This document shows positions 34,884 to 44,605 of a stretch of DNA of 64,000 nucleotides, one piece after another. Within the stretch, counting starts at the first letter, position 1. Every line of letters starts with the position of its first letter. This stretch comes from Agrobacterium larrymoorei (GTDB taxonomy: Bacteria; Pseudomonadota; Alphaproteobacteria; Rhizobiales; Rhizobiaceae), in assembly GCF_013322225.1 (NCBI RefSeq), contig NZ_JAAMFB010000022.1, forward strand, positions 62,001 through 126,000. The letters are read 5' to 3'. Below the pieces are notes generated by a model, which saw only the letters and a program-made list of their open reading frames with translations, had not been told where the DNA came from and did no database searches. A program made the position numbers and the translations under genes.

Positions 34884-36389
34884 TCAGTCGGTCCACGTCA
34901 TGCGGTTGAGGAACATGCTTTCATTCGGCGTCGGCTTCCATTGGAGCTTGTTCGAAGCACCGTAGATGATCGCGGCCTGATAGAGCGGGATCAGATAATT
35001 CTTGTCCGAGTTGATCTGCTGCACGGTTTTATACAGCTCCAGCCGCTTGGCTTCATCGAGCGTTTGCCGCGCGGCGACCAGCGCGTCGTCAATCGACTTG
35101 TCGCCTGCCGTGGCCCAGCCACTGGTGGAATTCAGCGTCGGGAAAAGAATGCCATCGGCATCCTGACAGGCGCAGGACCACCGGCTGAACGCCGTTGCCG
35201 GGACGGTCGCAGGCCCGCCCTGCATCTGCTTCAACCATGTGGCCATGTCGGTCATCTGGATTTGTGCATTCAGCCCCACATCGGTCAGCATCTGCTGCAA
35301 TGCCTGCACGACACGCTGGTCATAGACGGGGGATGTCAAAAGCGGGATCGGCTGAGTTGCTGCGGAACCGGCGGCAGCGATGAGCTCCTTGGCCTTTTCC
35401 GGGTCGTAAGGCGTGGCGGCTATGCCTTCGACCCAGCCAAAATGCGCAGGGCTCATGAACTGATCGACGGGCTTGTCGTATCCGCCGAGGATACCCTGGG
35501 TGATGCCCTCCTTGTCGATCGCATAGGCAACCGCCTTGCGAAGGTTGGCATTGTCCATCGGGGCCTTCTGGGCATTGAAAGCAAAATAGGCGACCCGTTC
35601 GGTCAGCACAGACAGCGCCTTACCACTGGTCGAGCCTTCAAGCTGGGCGGCCAGATCGGAATCGAGCGTGACGACCAGATCGGCAGCGCCGGCCTGAATA
35701 TTGGCAAGGCGCGTCGCCGCATCCGGGACGGCACGGAATGTCACTTCCTTGAACCGCCCCTTGTCACCCCAGTAGTCTGCATTGGCCTCGACGACGACTG
35801 CAACGCCGCGATCCCAGCGCTTGAATTTATAGGGTCCGCTGCCAATTGGATTGAGATTGAAAGCGTCCTTGCCGACTTTTTCGACGGTCTCCTTCGGCAG
35901 AACCGAAAGCTTCACCAACTGCGCGAGCAGGGCCGGATAGGCACCGTCTGTCGTCAGCGTGACCTTTGACGGGCCTGTCACCTCCGCATTCACGATCTTG
36001 TTGAACTGACTCAGCTGTGGGCTTGCGAATGCAGGATCGATGATCCGCTTCACGCTGAAGGCCACATCTTCCGGGGTCAGCTTCTGACCGTTGTGAAAGG
36101 TCACATCGTCGCGAATGGTGAACTCGATCTTGGTATCGGACAGATACGTCCACTCGGTCGCCAGTTGCGGAACGATCTTGCCGTCATCGTCGCGTGTTAC
36201 GATGTTGTCGAAGATGTTTCGATAGACGAAATAGCTGTCTGGGTTCCATTGCAAATGGGGATCCAGTGACGAAGGCTCGTTCACCAGGTTGACCGTAAAC
36301 ATATCCTTCGCCATCGCAAATTGCGGGGTGGCTGTCGAAAGCAACCAACCTGCGGCCACGGCAAGCAATCCGTTCCTCACGTTTTTCAT
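34884..36389 (-). CDS. ABC binding protein (SBP family 5), second tandem copy
   Basis: A 501-residue exported binding protein with a Sec-type signal (NGLLAVAAGWLLSTATPQFAMA). The mature start is DMFTVNLVNEPSSLDPHLQW, followed by RNIFDNIVTRDD, FTIRDDVTFHNGQKLT and GSGPYKFKRWDRG. It is clearly paralogous to the gene immediately upstream, with the same motifs and near-equal length; both end with SMFLNRMTWTD-like or SLFLNRMTWSD. Two binding proteins for one permease pair suggest a wider ligand range. An AAAGGGAA ribosome site precedes the ATG. Confidence 0.93.
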   Translation of the reverse strand: MKNVRNGLLAVAAGWLLSTATPQFAMAKDMFTVNLVNEPSSLDPHLQWNPDSYFVYRNIFDNIVTRDDDGKIVPQLATEWTYLSDTKIEFTIRDDVTFHNGQKLTPEDVAFSVKRIIDPAFASPQLSQFNKIVNAEVTGPSKVTLTTDGAYPALLAQLVKLSVLPKETVEKVGKDAFNLNPIGSGPYKFKRWDRGVAVVVEANADYWGDKGRFKEVTFRAVPDAATRLANIQAGAADLVVTLDSDLAAQLEGSTSGKALSVLTERVAYFAFNAQKAPMDNANLRKAVAYAIDKEGITQGILGGYDKPVDQFMSPAHFGWVEGIAATPYDPEKAKELIAAAGSAATQPIPLLTSPVYDQRVVQALQQMLTDVGLNAQIQMTDMATWLKQMQGGPATVPATAFSRWSCACQDADGILFPTLNSTSGWATAGDKSIDDALVAARQTLDEAKRLELYKTVQQINSDKNYLIPLYQAAIIYGASNKLQWKPTPNESMFLNRMTWTD

Positions 36390-36470
36390 GTTCGTTCCCT
36401 TTATACTCGAAGCTTTCTGCTTCTTTGAGCTGGCGCCAGATACGCTCTGGCAAGCGTTTGATACGATGCC

Positions 36471-37982
36471 TCAATCACTCCATGTCATGCGGTTCAGAAA
36501 CAGGCTTTCATTCGGGGTCGGCGTCCATTCGAGGTGCTTGGACGCGCCGTAGATTGCGGCCACCTGGTAGAGCGGGATCACAGGGATATCGCTCGCCACC
36601 GTTTCATGGACCTTCTGATAGTTTTCCAGACGCTTGCCCTCATCGAGTGTCGAGCGGGCATCAGCCAGTTGCTTGTCGACCTCGGGATTTCGATATGTGG
36701 ACCAGATGTTCTTGGAATCCAGAAGCGGGAAGAGAACGCCATCGACATCCTGGCACGCGCATGACCAGCGGCCATAGCCCAGCAAGGATGCGGTCTCCGG
36801 ACCACCCTGAGAGCGCTTCAGATAGGTCGCCATATCCGTCATTTCGATTTCGACGTTGAAGCCGACATCGGTGAGCATCTGCTGTATGGCCTGTACCACA
36901 CGCTGATCGAAGACCGGTGCCGTTGCGAAATTGATCTTCGCTTTCGCAGACTCTCCCGCATCAGAGACGATTTTTTTAGCCTGATCAGGATCGAACGCCG
37001 GCCCCTTGATGCCATCGACCCAGCCGAAGTGAACCGGCGTTGCAAGCTCGTCCACTGCCTTGTCGTGACCACCGAGAATACCCTCGATCAGCCCTTCCTT
37101 ATCGATTGCGTGAGCGACTGCCTGACGCAGTTTTACATCGTTAAAAGGAGGTTTTTGCGTATTCAGGCGCAGATAGGCGACACGTTCCGTCAGCGCCGAT
37201 AATGTTTTGGCGGAAGCGGAGCCTTCCAGCTGCGCTGCCAGATCTCCATCGAGAGTGACGCCGAGATCCGACGTTCCAGCCTGAAGATTGGCAAGCCGGG
37301 TGGAGGCGTCCGGCACGGCTCTGAATGTTGCCTTCTCAAACTTCCCTTTTTCGCCCCAGTACGCATCGTTGCGCGCAAGGGTGACGGAGACGCCACTCTG
37401 CCAGGCCTCGAACTTGTAAGGTCCACTGCCGATTGGCTGGAGGTTGAACGCATCCTTGCCGACCCGCTCGACAATGGCCTTGGGGACGACGGAAAGCTTG
37501 ACAAGCTGTGCGAGCAATGCCGGATACGGGCCGTCCGTAGTCAACGTGACGGTATCTTGGCCGGTCACTTTCGCGTCCAGAATTTTGTTGAACTGACCAA
37601 GCTGCGGACTGCCGAATTTCGGGTCGGTGATGCGCTTGACGCTGAAGGCCACATCGTCGGCCGTCAGTTTCGAGCCATCGTGAAACGTGATGTCGTTGCG
37701 TATCTTGAATTCGATTTCAGTATCGGAAAGATACTTCCACTCCGTGGCAACCTGCGGAATGATGGTGCCTTTGTCGTCGCGCGTGACAAGATTGTCGAAA
37801 ATATTTCTATAGACGTAATAGCTGTCCGGGTTCCATTGCACATGCGGGTCCAGCGAGGAGGGCTCGTTGACGAGATCAATCGTCAGGGCATCTTTTGCCC
37901 AGACCGGGCCAACCATGGGGGCGGTCAAGAGAAAGGCCCCGAAGACCGAAACAAGCATTTTCCTGCCAAGTGAAGTTGTCAT
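36471..37982 (-). CDS. ABC binding protein (SBP family 5), first tandem copy
   Basis: A 503-residue binding protein with a signal peptide (LVSVFGAFLLTAPMVGPVWA). Key parts are NEPSSLDPHVQWNPDSYYVY, RNIFDNLVTRDD, FKIRNDITFHDGSKLT and GSGPYKFEAWQSG. It is a paralogue of the next gene, from which it is separated by 81 bp, by far the largest gap in the operon. Its ATG overlaps the GntR stop by 4 bp, so regulator and binding protein are coupled. Confidence 0.93.
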   Translation of the reverse strand: MTTSLGRKMLVSVFGAFLLTAPMVGPVWAKDALTIDLVNEPSSLDPHVQWNPDSYYVYRNIFDNLVTRDDKGTIIPQVATEWKYLSDTEIEFKIRNDITFHDGSKLTADDVAFSVKRITDPKFGSPQLGQFNKILDAKVTGQDTVTLTTDGPYPALLAQLVKLSVVPKAIVERVGKDAFNLQPIGSGPYKFEAWQSGVSVTLARNDAYWGEKGKFEKATFRAVPDASTRLANLQAGTSDLGVTLDGDLAAQLEGSASAKTLSALTERVAYLRLNTQKPPFNDVKLRQAVAHAIDKEGLIEGILGGHDKAVDELATPVHFGWVDGIKGPAFDPDQAKKIVSDAGESAKAKINFATAPVFDQRVVQAIQQMLTDVGFNVEIEMTDMATYLKRSQGGPETASLLGYGRWSCACQDVDGVLFPLLDSKNIWSTYRNPEVDKQLADARSTLDEGKRLENYQKVHETVASDIPVIPLYQVAAIYGASKHLEWTPTPNESLFLNRMTWSD

Positions 37983-38782
37983 TGCTCATTTCCCTTATTT
38001 TTGGAATTCGACGGGCCTACCAGGATTTGTGATGCAGTGCTGGGATCGATGGAGGACTGTTCGCTCAGTCGAGTGGCCGCAGCGACCTGTGGAAGCGTTG
38101 ATGTGAACGTCTTCGATCGCAGCATGCGATCGACAATATATTCGCGGAACCGCCGCACATCGTCCAAGAGCAGGTCCTTTGCAGCAGCCCCATCTTCGTT
38201 CTCGAGAAGATCAATCAGGGACGTGCGGGACGAAGGGATGTAGTTGGGATGGCTCCCTTCAAAATAGGACAGGAGCCTTGCTGAGTGATCCAGAGCGCTA
38301 TTAAGCCATTGGACGACGATTTCGCCGCGCGGTTTTGCCAGAAGAGTGAGGAAGGAGCGATCAAGCGCTCTGGATGCCAGAACGGCCTCTGTTTCCGCTC
38401 GGGCGATCAAGGCATCAAGTTGCGAAGCGACGCCTCGCAAATTTGCCAACTCTTCCGGCGTGATAACACCGGTCGCCAACTGCGGCTGGACAACGTTCCG
38501 GGCCTCTAAAATGTCACCAATCGCCGCGCCCGTGATGGGTGCAACCTGCCAGCCATTTCTCGGTATGGGAGAGATGAATCCCTCCACTTCCAGCCTTGCA
38601 AGCGCATTGCGAACCGCGGCTCTGCCCAGGCCAAAACGCTCGGAAATTTCACCTTCAGACACCGCGTCTGCAGGAGCGAGTTCGCAGGCAATTAGGGCAC
38701 GCTTCAGGCGTTTGAACGCAAAAGCGTTCTTGCCTTCAGGCTGCAGGGACGGATGGGCGAAGGGTGAGGACTGATCTAACAT
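37979..38782 (-). CDS. GntR-family (FadR/FCD-like) regulator, first gene of operon
   Basis: A 267-residue regulator. The winged helix is AFKRLKRALIACEL, EGEISERFGLGRAAVRNALA and EGFISPIPRNGWQVAP. The C-terminal helical ligand domain is FCD-like (LEARNVVQPQLATGVITPEE...LDRSFLTLL...). It is the first gene of the operon it should control, so it is probably autoregulated. A 16-bp direct repeat just upstream (38801-38838) is a good operator candidate. The C-terminus is polar and extended. Confidence 0.88.
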   Translation of the reverse strand: MLDQSSPFAHPSLQPEGKNAFAFKRLKRALIACELAPADAVSEGEISERFGLGRAAVRNALARLEVEGFISPIPRNGWQVAPITGAAIGDILEARNVVQPQLATGVITPEELANLRGVASQLDALIARAETEAVLASRALDRSFLTLLAKPRGEIVVQWLNSALDHSARLLSYFEGSHPNYIPSSRTSLIDLLENEDGAAAKDLLLDDVRRFREYIVDRMLRSKTFTSTLPQVAAATRLSEQSSIDPSTASQILVGPSNSKNKGNEQ

Positions 38783-38800
38783 GGCATGACGATACTAAGG

Positions 38801-38838
38801 AATTGAGATTTCACAAGACTGAAATTGACATCTCACAA
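38801..38838. promoter_or_regulatory. Direct-repeat operator upstream of the GntR-led operon
   Basis: AATTGAGATTTCACAA (38801-38816) and AATTGACATCTCACAA (38823-38838) match at 14 of 16 bases and are 22 bp apart, about two helical turns. On the minus strand they read TTGTGAGATGTCAATT and TTGTGAAATCTCAATT, starting 19 bp before the GntR start codon. A dimeric regulator could bind both on one face. Confidence 0.55.
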
Positions 38839-39316
38839 ATGAATTCTAGAATATTTCTTCTTGCCTGCCCTTTCGTTCTTGCAACAGTCCTGCTTGAGGA
38901 GCGAGAATTCGGCAGTCATGGTTGCGTAAAGATGTGTCTGACTGTCCCTGACGGCTTCGTTCGCAGATGATTGCGAAGCGGGCGGCAAACAGGTGCCGTC
39001 GTTCATGTTCATTGAAGTTATATCGGTGAGGAAGGGTGCTAACGTCTGGTCGCCCGCAATGGGGGGGCGCTTAAAAAGCACTTCAGGTTGGAAATGGTAT
39101 CTGGACAAGGGAAACCATGCGATCCAAGCGCCTGAGGCGTGTATTGCTTTTAAGGATCGTTCGACCAGTTAGGATTAGGAGCTGTACCCGCCGGCGTGGT
39201 ACGTCATCCAGCCGGACGCAACGCGCTCCGGGTTGTCTTTGCATAATGTCGTGACGTTCGACCGCGTGATCGATCAGAGACCATTCGTCATAAAATCTCA
39301 GAAGCAAAAGCTAGGG
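38839..39316. other. Intergenic region without a convincing gene
   Basis: About 480 bp between the GntR operon promoter and the 3' end of the histidine kinase gene. Two short minus-strand frames (38833-39108 and 39083-39307) have no good ribosome site and no recognisable content. A G-run occurs near 39060. I see no RNA gene or repeat. Confidence 0.4.
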
Positions 39317-40552
39317 TCACTCCGCACCCTGAAGCTGCGAGACAGAGGCACTCATTTCGCAAAACAGACCTGCTTTGTCATAGACAACGATGACGCCACC
39401 CAGGCCGTTTAGCCCTGCGCTAATCAGTTTGGAGCCGAATCCCTTTGTTGAAGGCTGGATTACCTCCGGGCCCTTTGTTTCCCGCCATAAGAGCCTCAGC
39501 AAATCGCCATCGACCGATGTGTCCAGGCGCCAGGTAAAGTCGACATATCCGCCACCAACCGATAGGGAGCCATACTTCAGTGCGTTCGTCGTCAGCTCGT
39601 GCAAAACCAGGGCCAAACTAAGCGCGGCTTTCGAACCCAGAAACACTGACGGTCCGTCAATTCGGACGCGCCCGGATACACCCGTCCCATTGATTGCAGC
39701 GGTCGCGACATCGGCCAGCTGCGATGACTGCCAGTTGGACTGCAGGAGAATGTCGTGAGCAGAACTCAAGGCAATCAGCCGCTGCTGCAATGTTTGAGTT
39801 CGAAGATGTTCACTCGAGCCGCGCAATGTCTGTGAAACGACCGCACTGACCATCGCAAAGAGATTTTTGACGCGGTGACCCAGTTCGTTTGCAAGCAGCT
39901 TCTGAAGATCTTGGGCCGCCCGAAGTTCGCTGACCTTGTTCTCCAGCTCTTTCTCACGTTCACGCAGCGCCTTTTCCGCGATGGTACGTTCAAGCAGGTC
40001 GGCTGCCTGTCTCGCCAGAATATCGAGCATACGAAGATCGCGCTCGGAAGGTTCGTGCGGCTCCGACCAGTGCGTTGAGATCATGCCGAGAAGTGCACCG
40101 CTGCGAGAAAACAAGGGGGTTGTCTGCGCGGCGCGTATTCCGGCTCTTCGAAATGCGAGAAGGTCCTCTGTCCCAGCTATGTCTTCCCAGCTTTCATAAT
40201 CCGGAATTATCGTTCGACGGCTCGTCTTCAAGGCCAGAGTGCAGCTGCTGTATGCTTTTGGACTTACCCATTCCCAGACTGCCCGGTCTTGGTGACTAAG
40301 GCCACGTGATATTAAAAGTTGCAGTCCGGATTCTAATCCGTCATCCGCGAGCCGGAACAGCTGCATTGTACCAAACTGCGATTTCGTAATCGCAATGGCA
40401 GCATCGACGATCTTTTCGTAAAGGATTTCCACGTCCTGCTCGACAATCAAGTCCAAGCTTATCGCGTGCAGGAAATCAATATCCGATCGCTCTCGTGAAG
40501 CTTCGTCAGTCGGCGATTTCTCGTTGGTCGACACGATCTTGAGAACGGTCAT
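39317..40552 (-). CDS. GAF-domain histidine kinase, HWE family
   Basis: A 411-residue soluble sensor kinase. Residues about 30-190 form a GAF domain (FLHAISLDLIVEQDVEILYE ... GALLGMISTHWSEP). A coiled linker (LREREKELENKVSELRAAQD) leads to the HWE kinase domain, with phosphoacceptor His226 in NELGHRVKNLFAMV, the N-box HELTTNALKYGSL and the WRE motif in LLWRETKGP. HWE kinases are common in rhizobia and often govern light, stress or general stress responses. No response regulator lies beside it, so it is an orphan. There is no membrane segment. Confidence 0.92.
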   Translation of the reverse strand: MTVLKIVSTNEKSPTDEASRERSDIDFLHAISLDLIVEQDVEILYEKIVDAAIAITKSQFGTMQLFRLADDGLESGLQLLISRGLSHQDRAVWEWVSPKAYSSCTLALKTSRRTIIPDYESWEDIAGTEDLLAFRRAGIRAAQTTPLFSRSGALLGMISTHWSEPHEPSERDLRMLDILARQAADLLERTIAEKALREREKELENKVSELRAAQDLQKLLANELGHRVKNLFAMVSAVVSQTLRGSSEHLRTQTLQQRLIALSSAHDILLQSNWQSSQLADVATAAINGTGVSGRVRIDGPSVFLGSKAALSLALVLHELTTNALKYGSLSVGGGYVDFTWRLDTSVDGDLLRLLWRETKGPEVIQPSTKGFGSKLISAGLNGLGGVIVVYDKAGLFCEMSASVSQLQGAE

Positions 40553-41413
40553 GGACTTGCCTTTTGAACTATGTTGCGCGCCGTACGAGTAAAGATGATA
40601 CTCAACTAAACTTTGAAAATTTACGTCATGTCACCCGCATCTAAGAGATGGAATACTCAAGACATAGATGTTTTGGATGAAGCATTGGGACACGATACCA
40701 AATGTCGATTTTCCGTATCTTGAAGTTGCTTCAAGAGGTCGTCAAATGGCTTGTCGCTCTGAACGAGGAATACCGAGGCATTGCGAGACGTGTGTTTAAT
40801 TGCGTCATTCGCCAAGTACCTAGCCAGACTATATTGATGCTGCGTCAACGGAATTCCCCTGATTGCCCCACGAAATAACAAACCAAGAGAAAATAGGTTC
40901 CATTGATATCGGAGGGCGCTCGAACTGAGTTTTTTGAACGAGCTCAGCGGTGTGAGTTTTTTGGGTTGGAAATGAGTTTCTGCGCATAGACGCGCTCGGC
41001 AAGCTTGATCAGGTTTAATCCTCTAAAGGCCTCGCCTCTAAGCTATCCAGTCCGCTACAAGGCGGCCAATAAGTGTTTCGGTCAATACATTCCGTATCAA
41101 AGACCTAATTCGAAAAAAGAACGTTCGTATAATAGCGCTTCTGTCGCCGCAGCAATCCATGATTACCATCTGATTGCTGGCAATAATTGTATTAATACAA
41201 TTAAAATTTTCATCAAAGTAAATACAAGCTTGTGAAATTCGTTATTTCAGCGAGAAAATTGTATTAATTATTAAAATTTTTATTATCAAATAAAGTCGGC
41301 AATGATTAATTGATGGTTAATTTTTTAAAATTTACTTAGTCTCTATATCGTTCTCTAGTTCTTAATTATTTTTCGGTAATTATCATAAAATAAAACTAAA
41401 CATCGGGGTACTT
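40553..41413. other. Long intergenic region with AT-rich leader
   Basis: 861 bp between divergent genes. The left part (40553-41160) has average composition and only short frames; a minus-strand frame at 40657-40881 would need a TTG start without a ribosome site, so I do not call it. The right part (41160-41413) is very AT-rich and holds the repeats at 41185-41295 and presumably the promoter of the binding-protein/chemoreceptor operon. No RNA gene was recognised. Confidence 0.45.
41185..41295. repeat. Imperfect direct repeat with palindrome in AT-rich leader
   Basis: AATTGTATTAATACAATT (41185-41202) is a perfect 18-bp palindrome followed by AAAATTTTCATCAAAG. A near copy begins at 41257 (AATTGTATTAATTATT, then AAAATTTTTATTATCAAAT), 72 bp downstream. 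The repeated unit is about 35-39 bp. In the second copy the palindrome's right arm is damaged. They may be regulator-binding sites for the operon starting at 41414. Confidence 0.55.
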
Positions 41414-42343
41414 ATGAAATTCATTGCACTTGTATCCATGGCGCTAGCGATGTCGATCTCTGTTGCAAATGCTCAGACGATCGGGGTCTCGATGTCCGAT
41501 TTGGATAAATTCAGAACAGCGCTCTTGAACGGAATAGTCGCGCACGGGCAAACGATATCCGGCTTAAAGGTTGTCGTTGAAAACGCCATGAGCGACAATG
41601 AGCAGCAGAAGAAGCAGGTCCAGAAACTGATCGCTGACAAAGTCGACGCGATCATTCTAGCGATCTCCGACGGTGATCTGGGGCCTCAGATGACAAAGAT
41701 GGCGGCAGATGCTGGCGTCCCGCTTATCTATATCAATAACCTTCCTTCTAACGTGCTCGATCTGCCTGAAAATCAGGTTGTGGTCGCTTCCGATGAGAAA
41801 GAGTCGGGAACTTTGCAGACCAAACAGGTCTGCACTCTTCTTAAAGGCAAGGGGCGGATCGTCGTGCTGATGGGCGAGCCTTTCCATGCGGCCGCACGCA
41901 CGCGGACGAACGATATCTCCGATGTTTTGTCGACTTCGGAATGTAAGGGTCTCGAGATCGTCGAAAGACAGGCCGCTTATTGGTCGAGCGAATATGCCGA
42001 TCAACAAATGCAAGAATGGATTACGGCCGGCGTGAAGTTTGACGCCGTGATCGCGAATAATGACGAGATGGCCGTCGGCGCGATCCGCGCGATGAAGAGG
42101 GCTGGTATCTCGATGAAGAATGTCGTTGTTGCCGGAATTGATGCGACCGATGATGCTCTTGCGGCAATGGTGGCAGGTGACCTTGACGTTACCATTTTGC
42201 AAAGTGCGGTGGGGCAGGGCGCAACAGCGGTCGACGCTGCGGTGAAGCTCATAAACAAGCAGAAAGTATCGCGGGAAAACAACGTTCCCTTCGAGCTTGT
42301 TACCCCTGAAAATGTCGCCCAATACCTGCCGAAAAGCCAGTGA
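41414..42343 (+). CDS. Sugar-type periplasmic binding protein (ribose/inositol-like)
   Basis: A 309-residue type I periplasmic binding protein. A cleavable signal ([16 protein letters not shown]) is followed by [20 protein letters not shown], the [15 protein letters not shown] hinge strand, [47 protein letters not shown] and [15 protein letters not shown]. Relatives bind ribose, inositol or rhizopine-like ligands. No permease or ATPase is adjacent; the next gene is a chemoreceptor, so this protein may present its ligand for chemotaxis rather than transport. Confidence 0.9.
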   Translation: MKFIALVSMALAMSISVANAQTIGVSMSDLDKFRTALLNGIVAHGQTISGLKVVVENAMSDNEQQKKQVQKLIADKVDAIILAISDGDLGPQMTKMAADAGVPLIYINNLPSNVLDLPENQVVVASDEKESGTLQTKQVCTLLKGKGRIVVLMGEPFHAAARTRTNDISDVLSTSECKGLEIVERQAAYWSSEYADQQMQEWITAGVKFDAVIANNDEMAVGAIRAMKRAGISMKNVVVAGIDATDDALAAMVAGDLDVTILQSAVGQGATAVDAAVKLINKQKVSRENNVPFELVTPENVAQYLPKSQ

Positions 42344-42359
42344 GCGTGAGAGGCCTGTG

Positions 42360-44504
42360 ATGTTAAACTTCTGGAATAGATTCGGCATTCGAGCACAAAT
42401 CTCTGCGGGCTTCGTGCTCCTGATATTATTGATGAGCGTGCTCACCATCAGCTCTATCTCGGGCATGCGCGGCATTTCTTCAATCTTTGCGTCTTACCGC
42501 GGCACTGCGGGACAAAGCATGGCAATCTCGGATTACAGTGATCGATTGCACTCAATCCAGATGTCCGTCGAAGAGTTTCGGACGACTCCGACAGATGCTG
42601 TGGTGAGTAGCTTTCGCGAGGGCGTGAAGGCTTTTCAATCCGATGACCCAAGGCTCACGTCAAATATCGATCTTCAGACTGGGCTGGCGACAATAAGGCA
42701 GGATATCGCTGGCTACAGCAAGGCATTCGAGCAGATCGTCTCACTTCAGGCCCGACGTGACATGCTGATGTCGAAAGTGACCGAGTTCGGACCATGGACA
42801 AGCATTGCATTGAACGACGTCATGCGTAGCGCCTGGCGCCAGAATGACCTGTCACTTTTGAACAGAACCGCTGCCACTCTCGAGGCGCTCAATCGCAGTC
42901 TCTACTTCTCGGAGCGTTTCGTACACTCGAATGACGATGCGGCTTATGCGACTGCACAGGCTGCTCTGGTCGAAGCCGTCGCTCTCAACGATACTGCCGC
43001 GACATCCGCCTCCAACGAGCTGCAGAAGAAGCGACTTCTGGGCGCCCGCCAGCTTATGCAAAACTATACAGCCCGCCTCTCCGATATGAAGGAAGTTCTT
43101 CAGGCATCGGCAAATGTCAGAGACACACAGCTTGGTGTGCTGGCGCCGAAGATCGCGGACGAGTTCAAAAAACTGCAAGCCATGGTAACCGGTTCGCAGA
43201 AGACACTCGATAGCTCAGTGGATGATACCGTTAACTCGACGACCCAAACGACGCTCATCATCAGCGGTCTGCTTATCGTCATCGGTTTGGTACTTTCTTA
43301 TTTCGTCGGACGACTGATTTCCAAGGCGGTGCGCAGAATGGCACTTTCCATGGAACAGCTCGCGCGCGGTGATGACACGATAGCGATTACCGGTCTTGAA
43401 AACCGTCATGAACTCGGCGCTATGGCGCGGTCGCTCAAGGTGTTCCAGGAAACAGGACGTGCCAAGCTGGTGGCAGAAGCCAATGCGGAGCGGGCGCGCC
43501 TCGCGGCTGAGGATGAACGCTTGCGCCAGGAAGCCGAACGGCTATCCGACGCACACATCATGGAACATGCATTTCAGCAGATTTCGATTGGTCTGGACGC
43601 GCTCTCGAAGGGAGATCTGTCCGTTCGAGTTGGTGAGGTCGATACCCGCTACCTCAAAATTCGTGATCACTTCAACAATTCGGTCGCGAGCCTCGAGCAG
43701 GCGATCGGTAGCGTCATTCACGCAGTTACAACGATCCGCTCCGGTCTTGCGGAGATATCAACCGCATCCAACGATCTCGCCCGCCGTACAGAGCAGCAGG
43801 CCGCATCACTCGAAGAAACGGTTGCCGCGCTCAGCGATGTTACGCGAGGTGTCAACGGGACCGCGGACGGTGCCAGCCGTGCCCAGGCAGTGGTTCTGAC
43901 AGCTCGTACCAACGCTGAAAAGGGTGGCGAGATCGTCTCCCGTGCCATTGCTGCGATGACTGAAATACAAAACTCGTCATCGAAGATCGGTAATATCATC
44001 AGCGTTATCGATGAGATCGCCTTCCAAACAAACCTTCTTGCACTGAATGCTGGCGTTGAAGCTGCGCGTGCTGGAGAGGCGGGTAAGGGCTTTGCTGTCG
44101 TCGCCCAAGAGGTACGTGAGCTCGCCCAGCGGTCGGCTGCAGCCGCTCGGGAAATCAAGGAGCTGATCACGACGTCATCGGCGCAAGTCAAAACCGGTGT
44201 TGAACTGGTTGGACAATCGGGCGTCTCTCTCGAGCAGATAGTAGAGCAAGTTGCGGCGATGAACGTTACGGTCGCCGAGATAGCTGTCGCTGCGCGCGAA
44301 CAAGCCGCAAGCCTTCGCGAGGTCTCCGCAGCGGGTGATCATATGGATAAGGTCACCCAGCAAAACGCAGCGATGGTTGAAGAAACCACGGCTGCTGCCC
44401 AAAGTCTCAATCAGGAAACAGATATTCTTGCCGACCTCTTAAGCCGGTTCAAGACGACGGTTGCCAGAGGGGATGAGCGGGCTCGATACTTGATGGCCTC
44501 CTGA
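42360..44504 (+). CDS. Methyl-accepting chemotaxis protein
   Basis: A 714-residue chemoreceptor. TM1 is near residues 12-31 ([19 protein letters not shown]). A large helical periplasmic sensor follows to about residue 290, then TM2 ([19 protein letters not shown]), HAMP and a second HAMP-like linker ([20 protein letters not shown]). The cytoplasmic tip is [20 protein letters not shown]. There is no C-terminal CheR-binding pentapeptide; it ends RYLMAS. I chose the ATG at 42360 behind GAGAGG; an upstream in-frame extension overlaps the binding-protein gene. The two genes are 16 bp apart and probably work together. Confidence 0.93.
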   Translation: MLNFWNRFGIRAQISAGFVLLILLMSVLTISSISGMRGISSIFASYRGTAGQSMAISDYSDRLHSIQMSVEEFRTTPTDAVVSSFREGVKAFQSDDPRLTSNIDLQTGLATIRQDIAGYSKAFEQIVSLQARRDMLMSKVTEFGPWTSIALNDVMRSAWRQNDLSLLNRTAATLEALNRSLYFSERFVHSNDDAAYATAQAALVEAVALNDTAATSASNELQKKRLLGARQLMQNYTARLSDMKEVLQASANVRDTQLGVLAPKIADEFKKLQAMVTGSQKTLDSSVDDTVNSTTQTTLIISGLLIVIGLVLSYFVGRLISKAVRRMALSMEQLARGDDTIAITGLENRHELGAMARSLKVFQETGRAKLVAEANAERARLAAEDERLRQEAERLSDAHIMEHAFQQISIGLDALSKGDLSVRVGEVDTRYLKIRDHFNNSVASLEQAIGSVIHAVTTIRSGLAEISTASNDLARRTEQQAASLEETVAALSDVTRGVNGTADGASRAQAVVLTARTNAEKGGEIVSRAIAAMTEIQNSSSKIGNIISVIDEIAFQTNLLALNAGVEAARAGEAGKGFAVVAQEVRELAQRSAAAAREIKELITTSSAQVKTGVELVGQSGVSLEQIVEQVAAMNVTVAEIAVAAREQAASLREVSAAGDHMDKVTQQNAAMVEETTAAAQSLNQETDILADLLSRFKTTVARGDERARYLMAS

Positions 44505-44565
44505 TAGGCTAGCGGCACGGATAGAGTAAGGCTAGGCGCACTTCGGTGAACCTCGGGCTCGTGAC

Positions 44566-44605
44566 AAACCCGTCGATTCTTTCGGCGGGTTTCGTTGCTT
44601 TATTT
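44566..44605 (+). terminator. Terminator after the chemoreceptor gene
   Basis: AAACCCGTCG (44566-44575) pairs with CGGCGGGTTT (44583-44592): a 10-bp stem with one G-U pair and a 7-base loop, followed by a T-rich tail (cgttgctttattt). It fits a rho-independent terminator. Confidence 0.7.

Noticed and set aside
40657-40881. 74-codon minus-strand frame upstream of the histidine kinase
   Set aside because: Needs a TTG start, has no ribosome site and resembles nothing known to me; kept only as a note in the intergenic entry.
40905-40965. Inverted repeats with T-runs near the kinase promoter as a terminator
   Set aside because: Only 5-bp arms, and no gene ends nearby.
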